Counted from the stretch's first letter, positions 46,085 to 58,347 are shown. The stretch: DNA of 64,000 bases from Nigrospora sphaerica (GCA_018287875.1 JAGVVL010000002.1:1-64000), one strand, 5' to 3'. The notes: generated from the letters alone by a model not told the origin. A program made the numbers and translations.

Positions 46085-47206
46085 ATGATGGTTTTGTACG
46101 CCGCCGCCATCTTGGCTTTGGGTCTGTCGCACAGCGTGACGGCCCTTGCCACATCCTTCGCCCGCAACGCCTCGGCCTGCAAGTCCATACCCAGAGATCC
46201 GTCCTGGCCCGACCCGCAGTCCTGGGCCCGTTTCAGCCAGACGATCCAAGGCCGCCTCATTGCTACGGTTCCTGAAGCCGTTGTCTGTCACCCGGGGGAC
46301 TTGACGCCCTCCACGCCAACGCCGCCGTCCTCGGCATGACGGTCCGGTTGCACCGCGACGGGCTGCTCAGTGCCGCCACCCTGGCTTTCAATGCGAGCGC
46401 GAGCGCGAGAAACGCGTCGTACGAGACCGTGCTCGACGCCTGGTCGCGCTTCTTGCCGTCCCTCGTTGACACGTGGGCCTCGCCGGTCTTCAACTTCCAC
46501 GACGGCGGCTCCCTCTTCTTCAACACTACGGCGCTCAACCAGTCCGCCGAGGATCTCGCCTATCTGTACTAACCGTAGCTGGAGCAGCTCAGCGGTCTTG
46601 GCGTGTCCTACACCTTCGCCACGTACACAGCCACGTCGTATTCCTAGCACGATGACCCCTTCCCGTGGGCTCGTACGAAGGGTCGCCGCTGTTCAACAGC
46701 CGGGTTGTCCCCAGCACCACGGCGGCCACGCTGACGGCCCTTACGCAAGCGATAGTCAAGGCGGTGCGGCTCGATCCGCACGGTGCCAACTGGCAGTTCG
46801 ACTGCGTCAGCCTCAACGTGAGCACGGCGCGCGCATCCACCACCCCGACAACGGCGTGGCCCCCTACTGGCGCAACGCGCTCGTCCTGTGCATCGAATTC
46901 TCCAAATACGATTGGACCGTGCCTGAGGCCGTCATGGTCGCCCGCCGCGGCGCGCTAGCAGACGTCATACACCGGGCCACCAAGTCCACCACGCCGGGGT
47001 CCGGTGCCTACCTCAACGAGGCCGATCCGCTCTTCTACCCGGCCGGTGACACCAAGAAGTTATAGGACGCCCTCTACGGAACTAGCTACGAGCGCCTCCG
47101 CACCTTCAAGGACACCTTGGACCCCGCCGGCTTGTTCTACGCTTTTACAGCTGTGAGGTCTAAGGACTGGGTCGAGGACGCCGAAGGCCGCCTTTGCAAA
47201 GCTTGA
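46085..47206 (+). pseudogene. FAD-linked oxidoreductase (BBE type), internally deleted
   Basis: Starts with a signal peptide (MMVLYAAAILALGLSHSVTA) and SACKSIPRDPSWPD, the usual N-terminus of secreted berberine-bridge-enzyme-like oxidases. After PEAVVCHP the frame jumps to GGLDALHANAAVLGMTVRLH, so most of the FAD-binding domain, including the flavin-attachment region, is missing. Stops near 46569-46575 and 46647 and frameshifts (about 46310 and 46830) follow. The C-terminus is recognisable: WTVPEAVMVARRGALADV, GAYLNEADPLFY and YGTSYERLRTFKDTLDPAGLF, the BBE motif. Such enzymes often belong to secondary metabolism; no partner genes are visible here. Confidence 0.82.
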
Positions 47207-47790
47207 CATATGGATAGGGCCAGAGAGCTTTGGTCATGATGTCAGCTTTGCCAAGCCAACAGGATTAGTTAAATCTTCAGCCTCGGTTCATTTCTTTCGC
47301 TTCGTAAGATAGGTCCGCTGCCTTGTTCTTGTTCGTTCACTTCATAAGATGCTTATAGATCATGCTAGATCTAGGCGCAGATTAATGAAATTGCGATTTG
47401 TGGCACAAAAACGGATCCGCAATTGCCCTGCAGCAACTGCGCCTTATATGTGCGACACGATTCAATAATTACACTAAACATTTGACGAGGCTAGAGGAGC
47501 TACACACCAATCCTGCATCCACTCGTTGCGGCAGGATTTCTGTCGTGGCCGCTTCGATAGCCCTGCTCGTACATGAAATCGGTGAATTATTTGACGTATG
47601 ATAAAGGGTGCGAGTATTAGACGGTTGTTTGTTAGTGTTTGGGCGACGTGGCCACATAGGAACAGGCGTCGCCCTTTTTGGACATAACCAAGAAGACAGC
47701 CTGTCCGGATCACACCTACTGACTAGCCGCGAGAGTGCCTCAGCTAAGGTTGGAATCCTTGCGTTCTTTGTGACGGAGGGTGCTCGCATC
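47207..47790. other. intergenic, no gene seen
   Basis: Lies between the 3' ends of the oxidase pseudogene and the gene at 47791. A 106-codon minus-strand frame (47469-47789) just beyond the stop of the neighbouring gene lacks conserved features. Confidence 0.5.
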
Positions 47791-49668
47791 CTAGGCCGTA
47801 ACCTGGATGAGCTTGGGGTCGCCCTGGGCTAATGTCGTTGCATCAAGCTTTCCCCTGGATCGCCAGCGGACATTAGGAATACCGCGCTTAGGTGGTGGGT
47901 TCGGCCGTTCCTCGGCATCCGAGGAAGTGATGGATGTGGCGGGAATAGAGGCAGCCTCTGTGCTGTTGATGGAGGATAAGGGGAGCGTTCCGTTGAGAAG
48001 GGTGCCTATGTGGAGGTGAGTGAAGGTGTGGGTCAGTATGGACGACGCATATAACCGGTGGGCGGTGGGGTTTCGGTTTTGTGGAGGAGGAGCTGGGAGA
48101 AGAATCACTAACTTGAAGGCGCCCAGGTCGTGTCAAGGCCGTCGCCACCAAAGGACAGCGCAGAGACTTGGCCACATACTGGAGGCTTGGCCAGGACCCC
48201 CGTCTGGGGGAAGGGGTCCAGGGGGCCCCAGAAGTTGCCATTAGCGTCGGGCCCGACGCCGCGCGTCAACCAGGGCATCTGCGAGAAGTCATTGGCGGGC
48301 GGAGGCGTTCCTGGGATCACCTGCTCGCCATGCACCCACACGTTAACGGGCTGGACATAGGTGCCGGCCAGGATATTGTTCTTAGTGCGGCGCGTGCGCG
48401 GGATGCCGTCGACCTCGGCTACGACGCGGTACTCGCGTGCGTACCCGCCTGTGATGTCGCTGCGGTACTCGAACTTGTTCTGCTCGTTGCGACCGCCGCG
48501 CAGCCCCATAGCTGCCACGATGCGGTCCGTCACGGCTCCCGTGCACGGGTCGTAATCCATGGCATAAAGGGCCACAGTGGCACGGTTATTCGAGGTAAAG
48601 CCGACGAACTGACGGGAACCGGACTTGTCAGCCATGGTATTCCTTTTGTTTTTCGTTGGGAGATGTGATTGGAGGGAGGGCCGCGTGGGTTGGCGACGCA
48701 TGGGAACCTACGCGTGACTCGCCGAGCTCTACGTTTCCATTGAAGTTGTCGATTCCTAGCAAGCCCAGCTCCATTCTAACGTAAACAAGTTCGCCGAGCG
48801 TGGTGATTTGTACGTTCTGCGCCACGATGCTGTAGACAATCATCTCGTTGCCCCTGCGGATCCCGGAAAAAGTGACAAAGTCGCCAGGTAGGAACGGCGC
48901 CATACTCAGCGGGTCGGACACGGCGCTGTGTGTCGGGTTAGCGAAAACACTTTCCAAGCTCAGCTATGCGGCGGTTGGGGCGGCCACTTACAAGGCCCCC
49001 GATCCGCGGAAGGGGCGGTTCGACGCCGGGCATAGGGGGTCTGTCGCGTTCCGGGGAATGCACATGGGGAAGCCGGAGAAGGAGCTGATGCTGGGGCTCT
49101 CGTCGTCGGCCGTGAATAAGGGCGCGCCGCCGTAGCCTATGGAGAAGACGGCGTTGGGATCGCTGATGCGCAAGGTCGGCCCGCTCTGGATCTTCATACT
49201 CCCGTCAGTCCCGTTGATGGACTCGATGTAGCCGCTGCTCAGCCCCTCGAAGAACTGATAAGCCAGTATCTGGGCTGCTATTGGGGCGCCGTTAATGAAG
49301 TTGCCAATGACCTAGGCAGCCAGAACCTCCCTGTTAGCACATAGTCACTGTTGTGACGGGCAGCCCTCCGGATTACTCAGTCGTGCACTTACATTGACTT
49401 CATAGCCCATCATGGAGTCCTTGTCGGCGACAAAATCCTTCCAAGGCACCCATGCGGCCGGGAACTGAACAAGCATGTTCTGGGGCACCTGGACATCGAA
49501 TCCGTTCAGTGAGATGTGGCCGCCCGTATTATACGTGTCATCAGTAGCTGAGGCGCCCTCGAGGCCACCTTGGAGAAAGAGGGGTGCATCTTGAGACAGG
49601 GCGGTGGAAATGAGGCCAGCGAGCTGGAGACCAAGCGCCATGAAGCACCGGAGGGAAGAGGGACCCAT
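47791..49668 (-). CDS. conserved secreted fungal protein, function unknown
   Basis: Five exons: 49668-49393, 49311-48992, 48925-48712, 48608-48113 and 48005-47791 (506 aa). Introns of 66-107 bp have GTAAGT, GTAAGT, GTAGGT and GTTAGT donors and CTAAC/CTGAC branch points where visible; every phase matches. A signal peptide occupies residues 1-26 (MGPSSLRCFMALGLQLAGLI, cut near ALSQ). The body shows VIGNFINGAPIAAQILAYQF, SSFSGFPMCIPR, ALYAMDYDPCTG and FSQMPWLTRGVGPD, blocks I know from a widespread family of uncharacterised secreted proteins in filamentous ascomycetes. Repeated FxGFTSxxxATV/GDFVTFSG patterns suggest beta-rich domains. The C-terminal exon is short and Ser/Thr/Pro-rich and may be degraded relative to the family. 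A TATAAAG motif lies about 120 bp upstream. Confidence 0.82.
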
Positions 49669-49783
49669 ATTAGGATGGGAAACGAGCAAAGATTACGGGA
49701 GGTGGGATTGAAGAGAGGTTGAGAGACGGTAGCGAGGGTGGGTGGTGAAGAATGACGATTCTTGTTGGAGGAAAACCTAATGC

Positions 49784-49790
49784 CTTTATA
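49784..49790 (-). promoter_or_regulatory. TATA-like box of the 47791-49668 gene
   Basis: Reads TATAAAG on the minus strand about 120 bp upstream of the ATG at 49668. Positional inference. Confidence 0.4.
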
Positions 49791-51107
49791 TCATCCGCAC
49801 CACTGCTGTATCGGCCTCCACCGAAAGATAAGTCGTTATGTCGGGTCCAGAGGATTTCCTTGAAATCAGGACGGATTACTGCCAGATCCGCCGCCCCGTT
49901 TCCCCGGACCATTGTACAAGCGCTCGCGCGACGTTGGATCCTTCACTTCGGTCGCCTCATAATGCCCGTCCTTCTTGCCAAGCCATTTCGTTTCAAGAAA
50001 AGCAACGAAGGACATGGCCCTCCGCATCTGCAGTGTCTTCACCGCTCGTACTCCATATGGGTCGCACTCGCTTAAGATCGGGCTTCGTCGACGACGACGT
50101 GTCGTTTTGCGTAACAATAGGTGGATGTCAGCCACCCCGCCGGCGATGAGGAGGACTGGTGAAAGGAAGGGCGCAGCTGATATCGCTGGAGCTTGGCGCT
50201 GAGACATCTCGAGGTCTACCATATTCCTGATTCGGATAATACCACCGTCCATCAGGCCGTGGGAAATAGTTACCGCCGTGCGCATCAGCCGCGACGCATG
50301 GCTGCGGGCATTATCACGACACGAGTGCGTGGGGCAGTGTCCGACCGGGTCGGCAGGCAAGAATCTCATTGGCGAATCAGTTGAGGCTCGTGGGGGTTGC
50401 ATGCAGAGGCCTCTTGGTTACCAAGACGAGTCATCGAAGGACTAGGTGGGGAGGCCTCCCCCCTGGCGGGTGGCTATATTTAGACTGTAATAATGACGGT
50501 GCATTTTAAGTGGTGACCAACTCTTTAGCAAGTATAACCGTTCCCCGCGCGTGGCCTTCCCAATAATGTGACCCTGTCGACTCGCTTCTACCCTCCCTTT
50601 CACCCGATCGTCCCCGAAGATCGTGACATCGAGCCCCAGGTTCCATTTGGTAGTGGATACTGCGCGACGAATATCACCTGATATCCGAGTCGGCACCCAT
50701 ACTTATACCACTACACCATTGTAAAATTGCACTACATGATTCGGAATCCGGCTAGGAGCAACTTCCTTTAGGCAGCATGTTAGCTGCATCTTCTTCCACG
50801 TCGGCCTTGACTTCCGTCACCACCACTAACCTGGTTCCAACCAGTCCAACATAAGAGTGTGCTCTTCTACGTGAAGACGCCACGCCATTAACACGCTAAT
50901 AAAGGCCGAGGCCGCGTTCCACGAGCCCGGAAATCAAGTAGTTTGGTACACCCGGCAAAACCCGATGGTGCAGACCAAAGTCACATCGGTCTGTGCGCTT
51001 TGAGACGCCAAGCTGAGCACAAGACCAATTGCTATGACCCCGGAGAGTCGCAGTGGCGCCCCGCGGATGGTACCTGGCTTACCCGAGGCCGCATGCCACT
51101 CGGACCC

Positions 51108-51132
51108 GGGGGGGGGGGGGGGGGGGGGGGGG
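51108..51132 (+). repeat. poly-G tract, 25 bases
   Basis: An uninterrupted run of 25 G follows CTCGGACCC. Such runs can form G-quadruplexes, but they are also prone to sequencing-length error. Confidence 0.85.
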
Positions 51133-52707
51133 AAGAAGAGGTGCGGCCCGGTGCCGCCTGGGTGATTGACGGCCTAGTCCCCATGTGGCAATCATTGCCG
51201 CGATTCTAGCTTGAATAGCCACCTGTGCAAGTATGGAAACCTAGATTGCCATGTTGATGCCAAACGCGTAGGCTCTAGGCTCGCTTGGCAATGGCGCTCT
51301 TGTGTTAACTTGCCCCCAGCACGGTTAATCGCACGGCGGATGTGGCCGTGTTTGCGGCAAAACCTGTCTGAAAGACCTCTTGGCTGCATCAACGCCCCCG
51401 CACTTTCCACGCATTGCAGCATGGGCGTCCGCCCACACGGACGACGACAAGCCCAGGCACATGGGGACGGCTGGTAGACGATTCGCATCTATATCTCTAC
51501 AGATATACATGCCGGAACTTATCCGCTGTTGATTACTCTATATATCCCGCCGTCCCATTGAATGCGCTGAGTAGTATAATCATACTGTCGGTCTCTAGAG
51601 TTCTCAACTAAGTAATGGGGCCCTAGTGAAAGTCTACGTTGGGAGCCTATTTCGCGATTAGCGCGATCGCCCTAGCTGTTTGCTAGGAGCAACCACACCT
51701 AAGCGATGTGACGCTGGCCGTGTGACCTCCGCGACGATATCAATTTAGGGTAAGCGCCCACGATCGGACATGGTGTTTCCAAGGTAGGCAAATGCGCTGG
51801 TTGAAAATACCCTGCAAAAATGCCTCGTTCTAGGCTAATGGCGGAGGTGAAGTTGAAAACCGGTTCTATTGCCTTGTGTTGGAGCCTCATAGTAGAGCCG
51901 CCCATGGTTGTACCGTCTTCGTATTTCAGCTGGCAAGCATGACTCGCCAGAGTTCGCGTAGTTGTCGTCCCGATATTCGTGTCACAAGGTAAGTATAGAA
52001 GGATTCATACTGCAGTAAAAAGAAACGAGGCGGTGTATATCATCATATGTGACCAGCCTAAGGCAAGGCAACATTCCAACGCCATAGTGCTAGGATGTTC
52101 AGGTGAGCCTGGAGATATTTGGCTGGATTAGGTCGTCCTGCCTTCTCTGTATGGTGACAAATGAGTATCCTACTGGTTTATGATTAATCAATATGCCACT
52201 TTAGGGTAGATTTTCCCAGCCCCTAGGAGACCATGCAGTGGAACTATAGGCGGCCATATTTGACCCAGGGTCGAACACCACTTCGATCTTGTCCGGAGAG
52301 AACCAGCCTAACTTCCGAGGCTGAGGCAAAAGACTATACGACGCGATGTATCCTCGGGTTGCAAAGGCGCATCCGCAGGTGACCAGGTGCATCCACAAAG
52401 GGTTGACTCAGGTATGACTGATTATTGTGAATCATCATGACTTTGGAGATTATTCGCATCGCACCGGCCAAGACCCGCTTTCACCCTGCCGCCACGATTC
52501 AACCACAGCTTTCGAATCACCCCCAGTCTATTCTACAGGGTGGTATACCACGGAGAAGGATGAGCCGGCTATGGAACGGGACAGGGAGATACAGTCGATC
52601 TATAAGTATCAGGCCAAAGGCCCTTGGAAGACGAACCTATATCCAAGTCCTCAGCACCTTGTATTTCACCAGACCTCCAGCCTGCCTAAGTCGAACGACT
52701 ATACAGA

Positions 52708-54758
52708 ATGCTGTCCAGCTTCGCCCTTTTGGCATTATTGCCTTGCCTCTTTTGCAATTCGTCAGCTCAAGGCCTACAGTCCAAAATACCCTCTAAAGAG
52801 GCTGATGCCTTGTCACAAGTCGTCGAAGACAGCTCAGAGGATATCTTGACCACTTCCAAGGACTGGCAGAGCCCAGAGTATTCCTTGATCTACCGGAACC
52901 CTCTGCCTATCCCTCCGGTCAAGCAGCCTAAGATGTAAGTTTCCTGTCCTTCTGAGACTCTCTTCCGTTGTCGCTGGTGCATTGCATAGTTCAAATATGA
53001 ACCTTGTTCGAATTCGGTGTCGCTGACAAGACTTTGCCAGGGTGATCACCAATCCTGTCACTGGCAAAGAAATCTGGTACTATGAGATGGAGATCCGTCC
53101 CTTCGAGCAGCAAGTGTATCCGAACCTACGGCCCGCCAGACTGGTTGGCTACGATGGCATCTCCCCCGGGCCCACGGTCGTGATTCCACGGGGCACCGAG
53201 TCAGTCATCCGGTTTATGAACAACGCAGGCGCGGCAAGCTCGGTCCACTTGCACGGCTCTCCATCTAGAGCCCCGTTTGACGGCTGGGCTGAAGACGTCA
53301 CTATGCCCGGAGAGTACAAGGATTACTACTACCCCAATACCGCCTCGGCTCGTCTACTTTGGTACCACGATCATGCGATGGGAATCGTAAGTACTTGTCT
53401 ATTTGTTGCTTCTGAAGCATCCTGTGAACTAACCCCTAATCTAGACGGCGGAGAACGCCTATTTTGGCCAGGCCGGCGCATATATTGTCACTGATCCAGC
53501 CGAAGAGAGCCTCGGTCTACCCTCTGGCTACGGTGAATACGACATTCCCTTGGTCCTCTCATCCAAGTACTACAACGCCGACGGCACGCTCCAGTCGGTA
53601 CAGAACGAGGACCAGAGCGCCTGGGGCGACGTCATCCACGTCAACGGACAACCTTGGCCGTTTCTCAATGTGGAGCCGCGCAAGTACCGCTTCCGCTTCC
53701 TCAATGCTGCCGTCTCGCGCAGCTTTGCCCTCTACTTCGCCAGGGTGGCCAACCTCAACGGCAAACTGCCCTTCCACGTCATAGCCTCCGACTCGGGCCT
53801 ACTCGAACGCCCCGTGCAGGTGTCGGACATGTTTATTTCCATGGCCGAGCGCTACGAGATCGTCTTCGACTTCTCGAGCTACACTGGCCAGGCCATCGAG
53901 CTGCGTAACCTCGACAAAGTCGGCGGTATCGGCACTGACACCGACTACGCCAATACGGACAAGGTAATGCGCTTCATTGTGGGCCCGGATCCCGTCAAAG
54001 ACGCCTCAACGGTGCCAGCTGAGCTGCGCCAGATTGCAAACCTGCCCAGCACCACCGGCATTGACCACCACTTCCGCTTCCACCGAACCAACGGCGAGTG
54101 GCGCATTAATGGCGTCGGCTTCGAGGACGTCGAGAACCGCGTGTTGGCCAATGTGCCACGCGGTACCGTCGAACTATGGGAGCTGGAAAATGGTTCGGGC
54201 GGTTGGAGCCATCCCATTCATGTGCATCTGGTCGACTTCAAGGTGGTGGCACGATATGGCGACGAGGCGAACCGGGGCGTGCTGCCATACGAGGCGGCCG
54301 GCTTGAAAGACGTCGTCTGGCTCGGTCGCCACGAGACGGCCCTCGTAGAGGCGCATTACCAGCCCTGGGGTGGCGTCTATATGTTCCACTGCCACAATCT
54401 CATTCACGAGGACCACGATATGATGGCCGCCTTCAATGTCACGGCCCTCGACAGCCTCGGATATGACGAAGCCACTGACTTCTCCGACCCCATGGATATA
54501 CGCTGGCGCGCTCGTCCTTACAGCCGCGACGACTACGTCGCCCGCGCGGGCATCTTTACCGACGACGCCATCACTGCGAAGGTCCACGAGCTCGCCCACC
54601 AGCAACCTTACAGTGAGCTAGGCCAAGTCGAGACCGCTTTGAAAGAGTATTGGGCCGCTAAAGGGGCAAACAACGCCAACAGCCCCGTCAAGGGTCGTGC
54701 TGAGATTTCTTCCGCAGGGGTCGGGCCCACTCCCAGGTACAGGCGGTTCCAGGTCTGA
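52708..54758 (+). CDS. multicopper oxidase, bilirubin-oxidase type
   Basis: Three exons, 52708-52934, 53041-53386 and 53445-54758 (628 aa). Introns of 106 and 58 bp have GTAAGT donors. Residues 1-20 are a signal peptide (MLSSFALLALLPCLFCNSSA). The mature part has the three-cupredoxin layout with all four copper motifs: HLHG (145-148), WYHDHA (183-188), HPIHVH (447-452) and HCHNLIHEDHDM (506-517), supplying type-1, type-2 and type-3 copper ligands, with Met517 as axial ligand. NPLPIPPVKQP before the first domain and the overall sequence are closest to the fungal bilirubin oxidase of the Myrothecium type (EC 1.3.3.5), which oxidises bilirubin and phenols with O2 reduced to water. The natural substrate is unknown. 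The C-terminal 60 residues are variable and polar. The gene appears intact despite flanking transposons. Confidence 0.93.
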
Positions 54759-55167
54759 GGATGGCTTTCCAGGGCTGGACGACCGTTCTATGACTGAGGA
54801 AGTTGCTTAGCGACAAAGCTTCCTGGGAACTGTGCCTCATGCGCTCCATAGCCCTCCTGATGCAGGGCTTTCATTTACATTTCCTGTGTGGACGGTCTTT
54901 ACCAGCAAAGTTTTTAACGGACGGGATTCAATCATCGGCATTTAAGGCCTAAGTAGGACGAAATTATGATGCTTTTAAATCACTTCAAACACAAACGTAT
55001 CACTTATCTTAACAGGTTGTAAAATGCAAATTTAACGTGTCTTTAAAAATACTGTAAGGTTTTAAATGAGATCTATAGGTTCAAGCATTCGTTATAGACT
55101 GGTACTGTATTCGCTATATAAAACACTATAAATTTAAAGTACATAACCTATTTAACGTTAACATCTA
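54759..55167. other. 3' flank grading into AT-rich DNA
   Basis: Gene-like composition to about 54930, then strongly AT-rich sequence up to the transposon end. No gene. Confidence 0.5.
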
Positions 55168-57027
55168 ACGTAGATGTCATATCAGCCGGACAGTCAGATC
55201 AGCCGTACACTTATCGGCACCTTCGCGACAAATCAATCAATTACATAACCACAACGCCTTAAATCAATCTAATCTAATCGGAATCCAAATCTCCAGACGT
55301 CTCTATAACTATCTCATAAGTGCATGCATTATAACCGGTGTTTCCGTAAGTGCCACAGCGCTTTTCGCATGGTTACGCCCTCCTTACATAACTACTACTT
55401 GCACGTGTTTCGTCCCTTAACTGTCTATTTAAGTCCTTCTAGTTTAAAAAGTCTTGTCCCTCGCCGATACTAAGTGTACCCCCTTACCTTACATATGTTT
55501 TCTTTACTCTACAATATTTTATAAGACTGTTATTCGCCTCTCGAAAAGTACGGACCTCGGCTTTTAAAAGGGCATTCTTATATATTATCGCTATTGTACC
55601 CTTCGCAATCTGGTTAACTACCGATAGAATCGGTGTTAAAGAGCTTCCTTAGTAATATTGGACTCGACTTTTAATATAATTAATTTACAAAGTCGCCTTA
55701 GTTAAGTTATATAATGTTTAAGAGGCTTATAGGATAGTTATAGTTAAGAGGCTCCCAGTTAGCAAAAGCGTCGATAACTTAATATCTAGTTTCGATATAA
55801 CCTATTCCGGGTTTAGAGGGACTAAACTAGCCCTTTTAAATCCAGCTTTAACGTTTTTAAGTGTGAAAACCTTAAAAAACGCCGCCTAAAAGGCGATTAA
55901 GAACTCGGCCTTCGTAATATAATTCACATGCGATTTTATAAACCCTTCGATCTCGCGACTATACGCCCGCTTCAATAGACCAAAACACCTAACATTAAGG
56001 GGCTAGAGAAGATACGATAAATACAGAGGTATAGAGACTGTAATAATATTCTTCTCTTTATAGAAAACATGGAATTCAGCCGAAACGTGGCTTTTATACC
56101 CGTCGATAACTAGTATCCGATATAGTCCCTTTATACGCGTGGCAGTGTGTTTATCGAAATGCCGAATCTAGTCTAGGCCTATCTTATTATTGGTTTATCT
56201 ATTCGAGGTAGGTTTAATTACCCAGTCGCGTGGTAAGGTGCTGTTAGTGTACTAATTCGCGAGATAGGTTTTGCTTTTTACTGCTATAAACGGCGGGACA
56301 TACCAGCTGTCTGCACACACGCCTTAGATAGCGGTAACCCATTCCCGATTACCCGGCTAGATCTTCTTACGTTTTCTGTCGCGATTGACGCCTATAATAA
56401 CTATCGAGGACGCGATCTGGCCTATTATAAAGCCGGTCTCGTCGAAGTTATATAGATCCTCGTTAAGAATACTATTCTTAACCCTTATATTATAGAAAAG
56501 CTCAAACTAAGCCGTGATCTTTTTAGGATCCTTATAGAGGGCCCTTTAATAGTCGTATACATAAGATAAACATATCTTTAATTATAGTTGTCGCTTAATA
56601 AACTTCGAGGCCTAGCGTGTCCTAACATGTGACACGTGACGTGTCGTAAGAATAACATTGGCTATATCTTCTATATTTAGAATCCGGGGAGCAAACCCTC
56701 GCGAATCGAGGTCAATTACATATGTGACAATCACATTATCTTCCAATTCCGTTAATCGATGGCGGACCGATCGGGTATCCTGTACAGCATATATGCCTTT
56801 TATTCTGTTGAAGAGGGTCGATCGAGGGACATTAAAGATGGATACAGCGCGTCGGACGGATAATTTTGGGTCTTTTTAAATCGCTTAGACCGCTAGCGTA
56901 ATCTGAGACTCGTTTAAAGGCTTTACCATAATTCGTGGTGGAGTTATGTAACGGTAAAGTTAAGATAGTAGAAATTAGTGGGAAGTGTCCGGCTGATCTG
57001 ACTGTCCGGCTGCTATAACATCTACGT
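55168..57027 (-). mobile_element. Fot1-like DNA transposon, complete (1860 bp)
   Basis: Bounded by TA on both sides (55166-55167, 57028-57029). The terminal inverted repeats start ACGTAGATGT and run about 45 bp through CAGCCGGACAGTCAGATCAG. Within each, the motif ATCAGCCGGACA occurs in two near-copies 17 bp apart. The size is typical of Fot1. The sequence is AT-rich and the transposase decayed. A second, broken member of the family is at 39971. Confidence 0.88.
55400..56940 (-). pseudogene. Fot1-like transposase, decayed
   Basis: Minus-strand blocks in order: EDLYNFDETGFIIG (first Asp), NREWVTAI, GLYRILVIDGYKSHVS (second Asp), IPLYLSYLL-PLNVRCF and a C-terminal VKAGFKRASLVPLNPE. Stops interrupt at typical RIP positions. 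Upstream blocks of the CENP-B-like region are visible only in pieces (CTAYMPFIL lies on the opposite strand and is not real). The gene cannot encode an active transposase. Confidence 0.8.
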
Positions 57028-57215
57028 TATAATAAATATTGTTAAATAAAAGAAAAGAAAAGAGTAAGAAAAGGCTTAATAAAAAACTAAGTAGTGAAAG
57101 GTTTAACCTAAGTGTTATATAAGTCGCTTAGTTAATTAAGTCCCTCACCTCCGAGCACCTCTTGTACAAACTTATTGTTCACTTAACTGCGGCTTCTTAA
57201 ATTAATCTAACCTTT
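57028..57215. other. AT-rich spacer
   Basis: Nothing recognised between the Fot1 element and the family C LTR. Confidence 0.4.
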
Positions 57216-57504
57216 TGTTACGAGGTAGACCGTGACAGGCCGTACCAGCACAGAGCAGCCTTTAGAACATCATAAACTAGCTACGGATTAGTCGTCCTGT
57301 AATAAAGTTCTGTTAAAACCGCTTATTACGGACCTCCGTTAGGGATTTAAATAAGAAGTCTGCAACTAAGGAGACTTTAATTGTAGCTCTTCAATCTACG
57401 GTCTATTTATTGAACCTGATTTGTACCGACAGAATAGAATCCTAAACCTGTAATATAGAACCTAAATTGACTTCATTATCCGCTTACCTGCCTGCTCTTT
57501 AATA
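57216..57504 (+). repeat. LTR family C, RIP-mutated copy
   Basis: 289 bp, the same length as the clean copy at 61327, but starting TGTTACGAGG and ending TTAATA after C-to-T changes. Followed directly by Gypsy gag-protease-like sequence, so it may be a 5' LTR. Confidence 0.8.
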
Positions 57505-58150
57505 TTATGTAGCTTCCTTTTAAGCTTAACACTGCTTTCGAAATATTGAACTAACTTACCGTACCTACCGATACCAAAGATCACGAAGAACTGCTTATAA
57601 GCGTTTAGAACGATAAGTTTAAATAGCTACTATACTTACGCACGCTATATAGGTATATCTCGAACCTGGAAACCTCTTTAGCTAAAAGAGACCCCGCTTT
57701 AGTTAAAAAGAACTCCTCTTTTACCTCTATTTAAATCGTCATTATAGAGAAAGAAGGATTAGTCCGTTATTAAGAGGGCTGCTTAAATAAGGAATAAAAG
57801 ATTATTATTGACCTCTGTATCGAGAACAAACGACTCCTTTAAGCCGCTCTCCTTACTATATAGACACCCTTAACCGACTTTAAAGCCGGTGCTAAAGCAT
57901 TTATTAACTACAGCTAAGCTAAAGCCTATAAGCTGCTAATAAAACCTTTATAAAGACAGTTTGAGATCGAGGTATTCAACAGTTGCTTAAGTAAGAGTGG
58001 GAAGATTACCTACTTTGTTGAATATTTAATGCAGATAAACGATCATTATAAAAAACAACTACGTTTCTTTATAACCTAGCTAGCTTACTTCCCTATTATC
58101 CTTAGAATCCCGTAGCTTAAGATACACAACCTATATATAGGTTTTATAAG
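57505..58150 (+). pseudogene. Ty3/gypsy gag-protease relic
   Basis: The last part reads EVFNSCLSKSGKITYFVKYL, INDHYKKQLRFFITWLAYFP and ILGIPWLKIHN, the aspartic-protease region of fungal Gypsy elements where LGIPWL is the conserved end block. Upstream gag is only suggested by Leu/Glu-rich frames with many stops. Interrupted by the family A LTR at 58151. Confidence 0.65.
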
Positions 58151-58297
58151 TGTTGAAAGTGGTGGTTCAATCGGAAGAGAAGCAACTCTTTATAAGAGCT
58201 CTTTCGATCTCGGAGGTCGTTTCTTATAGGTAAAGAAACACAGAAGAATAAGGAACTTCTCTTCAAGAGGAACGAGAGTGTATTTCGTGTGCTTTGC

Positions 58298-58304
58298 TTG
58301 CTTA

Positions 58305-58345
<41 letters not shown>
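58298..58345 (+). repeat. (CTTG)n microsatellite
   Basis: About eleven CTTG units, one imperfect (CTTACTTG), inside LTR A copy 2. An expansion of a short GCTTGCTTGC run present in the other copies. Confidence 0.88.

Positions 58346-58347
<2 letters not shown>

Larger units (their letters stand above)
49669..52707. other. 3-kb intergenic region between divergent genes
   Basis: Frames on both strands up to 178 codons (49866-50402 minus) overlap one another, lack motifs and include the promoter of the gene at 47791, so I do not call them. It holds a 25-base G run at 51108. The last 150 bp include a CTATAAGTAT motif about 105 bp before the multicopper oxidase ATG. Confidence 0.5.

Noticed and set aside
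49866..50402. 178-codon minus-strand frame
   Set aside because: Overlaps frames on the other strand, no recognisable family, no promoter or intron signals.
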